Shown here: in pieces, positions 24,085 to 29,977 of the stretch
How the letters are laid out: each line of letters opens with the position of its first letter
How positions within the stretch are numbered: position 1 is the stretch's first letter
Virus record (IMG/VR): IMGVR_UViG_3300017917_003098
Coordinates: 1 to 31,107 of that record
Origin: a virus
Length of the DNA: 31,107 nucleotides
Strand: one strand, 5' to 3'
Notes under the pieces: model-generated
The model's database searches: none
Told to the model about the DNA's origin: nothing
Seen by the model: the letters and a program-made list of their open reading frames with translations, nothing else
Made by a program: the position numbers and the translations under genes

Positions 24085-24291
24085 ATGAACAAACTTCTAC
24101 ATACTGATAAACCTAGTGATATGTTAATTGATAATTTTAACATATTCATTAAGAACTATCAAAAATTTCATGAAAGAGGTAGTTTAATGTCAGCTAGAAG
24201 ATCACGTAAAGCATTGGCAAATATAATTGTGCTCTGCAGAAAAGTCAGAAAAGAGATTTTATTTGATAGAACATTTAAGGCTAAAAGATGA
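24085..24291 (+). CDS. Small histone H1/Hc1-like basic protein (tentative)
   Basis: The 68-residue protein has a core FIKNYQKFHERGSLMSARRS (about 26-45) followed by RKALANIIVLCRKVRKEI. This resembles the Hc1-type proteins of bacteria and viruses, whose pattern is GNKxAGTRARKALxELxKLxKxxRKE. It has a run of Arg/Lys suited to DNA compaction. A histone-like protein would fit the neighbouring set of basic proteins. Similarity is by eye and short. Its end overlaps the next gene by 4 bp (ATGA at 24288-24291). TAAATA lies 9 nt before its ATG. Confidence 0.55.
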   Translation: MNKLLHTDKPSDMLIDNFNIFIKNYQKFHERGSLMSARRSRKALANIIVLCRKVRKEILFDRTFKAKR

Positions 24292-24725
24292 AAAATTTTA
24301 ATAACCAAATTAACGTATTCTTAAAAGAATACCTTGGAGACGTAATTGGAAACACCGAAGAAATATATATCGATGGTGTGGGTGATACTGTATGTAAAGT
24401 AGACACCGGTAATAATGCCTTTAATGTAATACACGGTATAGATGTAAAACCAAATGGTAAAGAAGTAGAATTTACCACTATTGGAGATAAACGTATTAAG
24501 AAAGAAATATTAGATAATGTGGTAATTAATATTGGTTCAGGTATTAAAGAAGAAAGACCAGTTATATTATTCAATGTAAAATTACATGGAAAAGAATACC
24601 CAGATGTAAAGTTCACACTCAGTGATCGAACTGAGAATACTGAACCTGTACTTCTGGGTAAGGACTTCTTATCTACCTTAGGTAAATTAATCGATATTAA
24701 TAAAGATTTTACTTCACAGCATTAA
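24288..24725 (+). CDS. Retropepsin-like aspartic protease (RimB/zinc-protease type fold)
   Basis: The 145-residue protein has VCKVDTGNNAFNVIHGI (about 35-51), with the catalytic DTG. RPVILFNVKLHGKEYPDVKF (about 90-109) follows, and then FTLSDRTENTEPVLLGKDFL. This is the order seen in single-domain retropepsin-like proteins and the Asp_protease_2 / RimB-type family (DTGA, then ERPVV, then LLGRxFL). Such proteins act as dimers with one DTG each. The start MKNFNNQINVFLKEYLGD resembles the tag of the neighbours, so the protease may be carried into the capsid or act in assembly. Its end overlaps the opposite gene by 17 bp. Confidence 0.72.
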   Translation: MKNFNNQINVFLKEYLGDVIGNTEEIYIDGVGDTVCKVDTGNNAFNVIHGIDVKPNGKEVEFTTIGDKRIKKEILDNVVINIGSGIKEERPVILFNVKLHGKEYPDVKFTLSDRTENTEPVLLGKDFLSTLGKLIDINKDFTSQH

Positions 24726-25179
24726 AAGCTGCAATTAATATATCTTCAATAGGTGTTTCTAATGCTTTCTTAGTATCAGAAATACTATCATAATCACCAT
24801 AAACATCATCATCTTCTAAACGATCATCTAAATGATTGGTGGTGGTAGGGTTATGGTTATGGTCTACTTTAATGTCAATAAGAATTAAAGCAAGAAGTGC
24901 ATGTGTATGTTTTTCAGTATGTGATCTCTTTACAAAATCTTTAATCATCGCTTTTGTAAAAGCAGAAGAAAGATCCTGAATTGGATTCGGTAGATTGATA
25001 TAAGCATGAATTGCAAGATAATTCGATGCAATTGTAGCACAATCACGTATTACATTATATGCTGATTTAACATTAATTGTAATACCTGTATCTGGCTCTT
25101 TAGCAGCTTTTAAAGCATGTTTAAGAAGATTAGCTTCTTTAAGAGTAGATGCACTTAAAATACGTTTTTCAAAGTCCAT
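24709..25179 (-). CDS. Unknown protein encoded directly after folE2
   Basis: The 156-residue protein is mostly helical, with MDFEKRILSASTLKEANLLK at the start. It has a His-rich segment (TEKHTHALLALILIDIKVDH, about 87-106, then NHNPTTTNH) and an acidic stretch (DDRLEDDDVYGDYD). It begins 1 bp after folE2 ends on the same strand, so the two are almost surely co-transcribed. I do not recognise the family. The His cluster could bind a metal, and a role in the deazaguanine pathway or as a regulator of FolE2 is possible but unsupported by motif. Confidence 0.6.
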   Translation of the reverse strand: MDFEKRILSASTLKEANLLKHALKAAKEPDTGITINVKSAYNVIRDCATIASNYLAIHAYINLPNPIQDLSSAFTKAMIKDFVKRSHTEKHTHALLALILIDIKVDHNHNPTTTNHLDDRLEDDDVYGDYDSISDTKKALETPIEDILIAAFNAVK

Positions 25180-25180
25180 A

Positions 25181-26227
25181 TTAACGAGGTACGTGGATTA
25201 AGCTATTATAAATTTCACGAGGTACACCAGGACGGAAACCATCATGAACACCTTTAACAATTACTGCAATAGCATCATGACTATGCAAGCTTTCTTGATG
25301 AGATGCAACAACCTTAAAGTCTTTAATACGTGAATCTTCATTCAGTCTTGCATAGATCAAACGAACTGCATCTTCAACAAACTTAAGATATGAACCATTA
25401 AGTTCAGCAAATGCTTGTTCATCTTCACGTTTAACAACTACTTGAGTTTCAGTCTTAAGTGCATCAAGGCACATTTCATGAATGTCTTCAATCCAGATCA
25501 TTTCATCGAATTTAATACTAATACGTGCAACGCTACGCTGACTATGAGGCACTACTGCACGATTACGATATTTTTCAGCATGTTGAGATAACTCATACGA
25601 GCAAGGACATGCAGAACTATAGACGAAATCAAAATGAATATACTTGTTAAGATTACCATTCTGATCAATATCTCCTTCGAGAGTAACATCATAATATTGA
25701 TAACCGATATTATCACTACGCAAGCTCTTTTGCTGAATAGGGTAACTAATTTTCATCATGATACGAGCATCAAATGAATTAAGCTTACCTTTATAATGAT
25801 TAAGAACATCTTCAATAATACCGATTGAAAATGTCTTATCCTTATAATCATAGAAGCTACGCATAATACGGCTCATATTAATACCTTTCTTATGAGCTTC
25901 TAAGCTTACAGTACCGGTTACACTCGTTTCAAGAGTGATAACATCACCATTTCTACACTTATAAGTGAGAGGTAAACGGAAATTATGAATACCAACTTGC
26001 TGAATTGCAACAGCAGCACCTTGAATTAAGCTACTCGGACCATTCTGCAAATCAGGTAAAGTCTCAATGTACTTATCATCAACTTTAAGCTGTATATCAT
26101 AGGTTCTAATAGGAGAAATATAGCTTGATGCATATGCATCTCCTAAAATACTCTTTGCTAACTTATCTTTATCACCACTAAGTTCATCTACTTCGTCTAG
26201 CCACTCGTATTTATTTGAATCAGGCAT
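25181..26227 (-). CDS. folE2: GTP cyclohydrolase FolE2 (type IB)
   Basis: The 348-residue protein has the FolE2 marks GIHNFRLPL (79-87), SLEAHKKGINMSR (108-120), SSACPCSYELS (204-214) with the metal/catalytic Cys region, VPHSQRSVAR (226-235) and ASHQESLHSHDA (308-319). It converts GTP to 7,8-dihydroneopterin triphosphate, the first step of both folate and 7-deazaguanine synthesis. The type IB enzyme can use metals other than zinc. Length is a little above bacterial FolE2 (about 260-300). It diverges from the HtrL-like gene at 26284. An A/T-rich TATAAATA lies directly before its ATG. Confidence 0.93.
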   Translation of the reverse strand: MPDSNKYEWLDEVDELSGDKDKLAKSILGDAYASSYISPIRTYDIQLKVDDKYIETLPDLQNGPSSLIQGAAVAIQQVGIHNFRLPLTYKCRNGDVITLETSVTGTVSLEAHKKGINMSRIMRSFYDYKDKTFSIGIIEDVLNHYKGKLNSFDARIMMKISYPIQQKSLRSDNIGYQYYDVTLEGDIDQNGNLNKYIHFDFVYSSACPCSYELSQHAEKYRNRAVVPHSQRSVARISIKFDEMIWIEDIHEMCLDALKTETQVVVKREDEQAFAELNGSYLKFVEDAVRLIYARLNEDSRIKDFKVVASHQESLHSHDAIAVIVKGVHDGFRPGVPREIYNSLIHVPR

Positions 26228-26271
26228 ATATTTATATTAAGAAATTTCCTTTAAAACTCAAGAAAAACCTG

Positions 26272-26277
26272 TAAATA
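26272..26277 (+). promoter_or_regulatory. TAAATA box 6 nt before the second HtrL/YibB-like gene
   Basis: TAAATA is followed by ATTTAC and ATG (26284). It lies in the divergent gap between folE2 and the HtrL-like gene. Confidence 0.35.
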
Positions 26278-26283
26278 ATTTAC

Positions 26284-27231
26284 ATGACAGACACAGTTTT
26301 AGTAACTTGCCTCTATAATGTCAAATACACCCAGCCAATTGGTGGTAGAGGATATCCAATAATTACATATTTTCCATCACTTCAAAGTATCTTTGCAATT
26401 AAGTTACCAGTCATTATTTACACAGCAGAAAACGAAGTTGAAACAATTGAGAACTTCTGTAAACGTTTTAATTATGAAAATTATGAGATTAGAACTCATG
26501 ATTTATCCACATACAGACATTATGATAAGATATTATCTTTAAAAGAACAATACGTTAACCCTGCATATAGATATTTTCATAGATGTGAAGTTTTATGTCA
26601 TACTAAACTACACTTTGTTGAACAAGCATATAACAACAAATGGAATTGTAAGAAAGTAGTGTGGATAGATGCAGGTATAACTGAAAACAGTAAAGTACCT
26701 GTAAAATACGGTGGTAGAGAACTTGGTGAAGGTAATATTATATTGAAATATGAATATTCACTTTATCCAAATAATCAGGAAAGCTTGTTTAAACCTGAAT
26801 TAGGAACTAAATTAGATGCATTTGTGGAGAAAAACAAGTGGTTCTTTGTTACTCTTAACAGTCCATTTGATGGTTATAACACACCATGGTTGGAAACATT
26901 AACTAAACAAGCAAAATTGCTATGTAATGTAGATGATATAACAAGTGCCAAGTGGTTAGTGGGTACTTTATGGGGTGGTTATAAGGAGCACTTTGATGAG
27001 ATCTATAGTTTATACAATAAGATGGTGGATAACACTATAAGTGAACCGAGATTTCCTAAAACTGAAGAGATGTATTTAAGTGTAGTCAATTATATACTTA
27101 AAAAACCAAGTTTATACTTCGATACATGGTATGGGGATGTCCCTGGAGAGATGGAATACATGGCTGATTTATGGAAATCTAACCCTGAATTTAAATCATT
27201 TTATAAGATATTTCGCGATATTCTTGAATAA
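26284..27231 (+). CDS. HtrL/YibB-like (WlaTC-like) putative glycosyltransferase, copy 2
   Basis: The 315-residue protein starts MTDTVLVTCLYNVKYTQPIG and shares LPVIIY, HYDKIL, RCEVLCHTKLHFVEQ and VVWIDAGITENS with the protein at 14368. It is about 70 residues shorter. The family (HtrL/YibB, with WlaTC of Campylobacter) is probably a glycosyltransferase. The two copies may act on different acceptors or at different steps. It is transcribed away from folE2, and the following gene starts 17 bp later. Confidence 0.7.
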   Translation: MTDTVLVTCLYNVKYTQPIGGRGYPIITYFPSLQSIFAIKLPVIIYTAENEVETIENFCKRFNYENYEIRTHDLSTYRHYDKILSLKEQYVNPAYRYFHRCEVLCHTKLHFVEQAYNNKWNCKKVVWIDAGITENSKVPVKYGGRELGEGNIILKYEYSLYPNNQESLFKPELGTKLDAFVEKNKWFFVTLNSPFDGYNTPWLETLTKQAKLLCNVDDITSAKWLVGTLWGGYKEHFDEIYSLYNKMVDNTISEPRFPKTEEMYLSVVNYILKKPSLYFDTWYGDVPGEMEYMADLWKSNPEFKSFYKIFRDILE

Positions 27232-27248
27232 ATATAATTAACACAATT

Positions 27249-28082
27249 ATGTCCAATGTTTTAACTATATTTCAAGAGTATTTTGATAAGAGGGGTGCTA
27301 AACGTATACGTTTCAAGGTTGACCCTACTTTAAAAACTGGGTTTGATATAGCTGAAACATATGAAGGTTATATTTTAAAGGAAACACACAATGTAGATGC
27401 AATACTTTACATACCTGTTGGAGATCAAATGGGTATGCATAATATGCAAGGTGTTGTACAAGTGCCAGAAGATGATAGATTAGGTCCAATAAAGTCTAAA
27501 ATTGTAGAAATTTTAAAAGGTAAACCAGGTGAAGAGGTTTTACCTCAAATAATGAAGACTAATTGCTTCATGGATATTGAGTCTCTCTTACGTGGAATTG
27601 GTATGGGTAGTGAAGACATTATTGAATTGTTAAAACGCGTAATTACTAATGAAGCTAAGTTTAACTATGTAGCGATGGACTCAAGTGGTAAACAAATTAG
27701 TGGTGTTGTAGATGTACCTGATTTTAGTGAAGCTATTAATAGGTTAAAAGGCATGGGGTATTTACCAATTAGTGTTAAACCTGTTAAAACACGTGCACCA
27801 AAACCTGGAGGTACACCTAAACCTGCTGGACCTTTACCACCACCAGGTATTCCTACAGCAGGTTCACCATTAGCCTCTCCTAATTCACCATTACCTGCAC
27901 CTGGTACACCTATAGCTAGTCCGACTTCTACTTCCACAAGTGATAAATTAGTAAGCGGTGCTAAAGCAACAGGTAAAGGTTTATACAAAGGTGCAAAAGC
28001 TTTATTAAAATCACCAATTACTTTAGCTCAAAAGTTAGCTAAAGGTAAGCAAAAAATGGATGCTGCAACTAGATATCTTTAA
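27249..28082 (+). CDS. Virion-like protein with a GspF/PilC N-terminal-like segment and Pro-rich linker
   Basis: The 277-residue protein starts MSNVLTIFQEYFDKRGAKRI. Residues 137-180 (FNYVAMDSSGKQISGVVDVP, then AINRLKGMGYLPISVKPV) follow closely the pattern at the N terminus of type II secretion GspF and pilus PilC proteins (F-x-Y-x-A-x-D-x-x-G-x-x-x-x-G ... A-x-x-x-L-x-x-x-G-x-x-P-x-x-V). Residues 185-230 are a Pro/Thr/Ser linker. The C-terminal 45 residues are basic and amphipathic. No full GspF membrane domain is present, so this is probably a virion or assembly protein with a borrowed fold. The TAA stop at 28080-28082 is followed by an open, in-frame continuation (see next entry). Confidence 0.7.
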   Translation: MSNVLTIFQEYFDKRGAKRIRFKVDPTLKTGFDIAETYEGYILKETHNVDAILYIPVGDQMGMHNMQGVVQVPEDDRLGPIKSKIVEILKGKPGEEVLPQIMKTNCFMDIESLLRGIGMGSEDIIELLKRVITNEAKFNYVAMDSSGKQISGVVDVPDFSEAINRLKGMGYLPISVKPVKTRAPKPGGTPKPAGPLPPPGIPTAGSPLASPNSPLPAPGTPIASPTSTSTSDKLVSGAKATGKGLYKGAKALLKSPITLAQKLAKGKQKMDAATRYL

Positions 28083-28151
28083 ACATTTGAACCAGGTTAT
28101 CTTAGTAGAGAAACACCTAAATGGGTACCTAATCCTAACTTAAATGCAGCA

Positions 28152-28313
28152 ATGTTTATTAAGGATAATGATTTCATAAAATGGTACGATGAAAAATTTG
28201 ATATGAAAAATAAGGTTAATAATATCAGAACCATTTTAAACAATTCATCAGTAAACCAATTAAATTATTTGGCACGTAAGTACTATGAATTTACTGGAAA
28301 ATATATTAGTTGA
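28152..28313 (+). CDS. Small ORF continuing the frame of the preceding gene after its stop
   Basis: From the TAA at 28080-28082 the same reading frame stays open for 76 codons (28083-28310) to a TGA at 28311-28313. The first ATG in it, at 28152, would give 53 residues (MFIKDNDFIKWYDEKFDMKN and on). The codons before 28152 (TFEPGYLSRETPKWVPNPNL) also look like protein. Either the gene was split by a nonsense change, or it is read through, or this is a small separate gene. No Shine-Dalgarno is seen. Without relatives I cannot decide. Confidence 0.4.
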   Translation: MFIKDNDFIKWYDEKFDMKNKVNNIRTILNNSSVNQLNYLARKYYEFTGKYIS

Positions 28314-28330
28314 TTTTTACAGTGAGAGTG

Positions 28331-28342
28331 CTATTATAATAG
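28331..28342 (+). promoter_or_regulatory. TATAAT-containing palindrome just before queD
   Basis: CTATTATAATAG is a perfect 12-bp palindrome. TATAAT (28335-28340) inside it lies 5 nt before the queD ATG (28346), the same spacing as the TAAATA boxes. No convincing -35 is seen at the right distance. Confidence 0.3.
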
Positions 28343-28345
28343 TGT

Positions 28346-29017
28346 ATGCATTATTTTAGTACAAAAACTATTGAGTTGGGTTCATGCGCATTTAGACAAC
28401 CGTTTGCTAATTCTCATTGCAAGTTTCTTCATGGTTATAGATTAGTTGCAAAGTTTATTTTTGCATGTAAGAATCTTGATAATAATAATTGGGTTGTTGA
28501 TTTTGGTGGTCTTAAGGAACTTAAGAGCATTCTTGAACATCAGTTTGATCATACCACTGTTGTTTGGGAAAAAGACCCACAGATTGAACTCTTTAGATTG
28601 CTTAATGAACGCGGTGTAGTGGATTTGCGTGTTATGCATGATGGTGTTGGTATTGAAAAGTTTGCTGAATATTGTTTTGAGGTGGCTAATAAGTATATTA
28701 AGGGTGTTACTAATGATAGGTGCTGGGTTGAGAGTGTCGAGGTTTGGGAACACGATAAGAATTCTGCATTTGTTAAGAATGCAATCCCCGCATTGAGTGT
28801 TGTATGTGACACTAAAAAGGTCGAATCATTTAAGGATAATGTAGTGCTTTTGAAGGAAGAGAAGCCTGCTATTGAGGCTCCTAAGGAAGAAGAGAAGCCA
28901 AAGGTTAAGAGACGTGAACCAATTCCTGCTCCTGTTGGTAATGTTGTTGATAAAGAGAACAACCTTAGCTTCAAGGCTGCATTAGATAAGCTCAACTGGG
29001 GTAACCCTAATAAGTAA
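28346..29017 (+). CDS. queD: QueD-like 6-carboxytetrahydropterin synthase with C-terminal extension
   Basis: The 223-residue protein has SHCKFLHGYRL (23-33), matching the catalytic Cys and HG of the QueD/PTPS family, VVDFGGLK (49-56), FDHTTVV (68-74) and EVWEHDKNSAFV (about 132-143). QueD makes 6-carboxy-5,6,7,8-tetrahydropterin from dihydroneopterin triphosphate, the second step to preQ0. The usual second His of HGH is Tyr (HGY), and the first zinc His is not where expected, a variant I recall in a marine bacterial and phage subfamily. The last 80 residues are Lys/Glu/Pro-rich, unusual for QueD. Lys is mostly AAG, unlike nearby genes. The small gene after it starts at the stop (TAATG). Confidence 0.82.
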   Translation: MHYFSTKTIELGSCAFRQPFANSHCKFLHGYRLVAKFIFACKNLDNNNWVVDFGGLKELKSILEHQFDHTTVVWEKDPQIELFRLLNERGVVDLRVMHDGVGIEKFAEYCFEVANKYIKGVTNDRCWVESVEVWEHDKNSAFVKNAIPALSVVCDTKKVESFKDNVVLLKEEKPAIEAPKEEEKPKVKRREPIPAPVGNVVDKENNLSFKAALDKLNWGNPNK

Positions 29018-29223
29018 TGTATAAAGGTGTCCAAATTGAAAAAGATCCATCAATTAACAAATTGGTAGGTGATGTTTTCAATCAATTGGACAAAATTGCA
29101 AACCCGGTAGGTCAAAAAGTAACAAGACCTACCGGGTTTGGTGCTCTATCTGTTGAAGATGCTCTTAAAGAGCTTCTCGAAATTGAGAAGAAAATTAAGA
29201 CTTCAAGTTCTCAACAACCTTAA
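29017..29223 (+). CDS. Small protein coupled to queD, containing a strong hairpin in its gene
   Basis: The 68-residue protein (MYKGVQIEKDPSINKLVGDV start) begins on the last base of the queD stop (TAATG), so it is probably translated with queD. It is helical with a charged C-terminal half (DALKELLEIEKKIKTSSS). No family is recognised. A 15-bp perfect inverted repeat runs through codons 28-42. Its end overlaps phoH on the other strand by 29 bp. Confidence 0.55.
   Translation: MYKGVQIEKDPSINKLVGDVFNQLDKIANPVGQKVTRPTGFGALSVEDALKELLEIEKKIKTSSSQQP
29099..29140. repeat. Perfect 15-bp GC-rich inverted repeat
   Basis: CAAACCCGGTAGGTC (29099-29113) and GACCTACCGGGTTTG (29126-29140) pair perfectly around a 12-nt loop (AAAAAGTAACAA). 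It is inside the small gene after queD. It is the strongest stem I found in this window. No T run follows, so it is not a standard terminator. Confidence 0.85.
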
Positions 29224-29926
29224 TAATATACTTTAACAATTCACTTCTAGTAATATCATTATTAGTAAAGGTGAAGCTAAGTATACCATTATTTCTACTT
29301 TCTTCACTGGTAAATGCATTATAGATACGTTTAAAACCTGATTTACCAATATCACTTTGCATTGAATCACCTATTAAGAAGAGTTTACAATTATTACCAA
29401 AACGTGTAAGAATTGTAATAAGTTCATTAAGTTCTAAATTTTGAGCTTCATCAACAATAACAGCTACATCTTTAAATGTTGTACCACGTAAGAAATTTAC
29501 CGGTAAGCATTTAATAAGTTCGTCACTGAGAAGATTATTGGTATTTGCCATACCAATTAATTCATCGCACTTTTCAACCATTGGTAAACTCCATGGTTTG
29601 AATTTACTTTCTTCATCACCAGGTAAGAACCCCAATTTCTTAGAAGCGCTTTCCACTACACTTCTAATGTAGATGATTTCTTTTATTTGTTTTTGTTTGA
29701 GTAATAATAATGATACATATGCAGAAAGATATGTTTTACTTGAACCTGCTGGTCCATCTATCATTAATATTTTTGATTGTTCACTCAAACTTTGTTGTAC
29801 GAAATTTTTATGTGTTTCATTCAACTTATATTGTTGATCAATTTCGTAATTCAGTTCTAAACTAACATCAACAATTTTTTGTTTTTGTTTTTTAGACTTC
29901 ACTATTTTAAGAGTTTTGTGTCCCAT
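29195..29926 (-). CDS. phoH: PhoH-like ATPase
   Basis: The 243-residue protein has Walker A DGPAGSSKT (57-65), IYIRSVVESASKKLGFLPGD (85-104), Walker B VAVIVDEAQNLE (154-165) and the downstream LFLIGDSMQSDIG (182-194), the standard order of PhoH. PhoH proteins are common in marine phages. They are ATPases with proposed RNA helicase or phosphate-starvation roles, not settled. Length matches the family (about 240). It is minus strand, between the queD operon and queE, and its end overlaps the small gene after queD by 29 bp. Confidence 0.93.
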   Translation of the reverse strand: MGHKTLKIVKSKKQKQKIVDVSLELNYEIDQQYKLNETHKNFVQQSLSEQSKILMIDGPAGSSKTYLSAYVSLLLLKQKQIKEIIYIRSVVESASKKLGFLPGDEESKFKPWSLPMVEKCDELIGMANTNNLLSDELIKCLPVNFLRGTTFKDVAVIVDEAQNLELNELITILTRFGNNCKLFLIGDSMQSDIGKSGFKRIYNAFTSEESRNNGILSFTFTNNDITRSELLKYIIKVVENLKS

Positions 29927-29977
29927 CTACATATATTTAATTTTTAACTTGAATACTCCATGTTCCTATTTTAATAT

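Noticed and set aside
26228-26237. TATAAATA directly before the folE2 start as a promoter
   Set aside because: It is only 1 nt from the ATG, too close for a transcript to include the start codon if it is a -10 box; may be only A/T-rich context.
27665-27988. Minus-strand open frame of 107 codons opposite the gene at 27249
   Set aside because: Low-complexity Gly/Pro/Leu product created by the Pro-rich linker codons on the plus strand; the plus-strand gene is clearly protein-like.
28078-28084. TTTAAAC as a -1 frameshift slippery site
   Set aside because: The zero frame reads CTT TAA ACA, not TTA AAC, so it is out of register; the -1 frame soon stops.
28549-29034. Minus-strand open frame of 161 codons opposite queD
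   Set aside because: Ser/Leu/Thr-rich shadow of queD, which has clear catalytic motifs.
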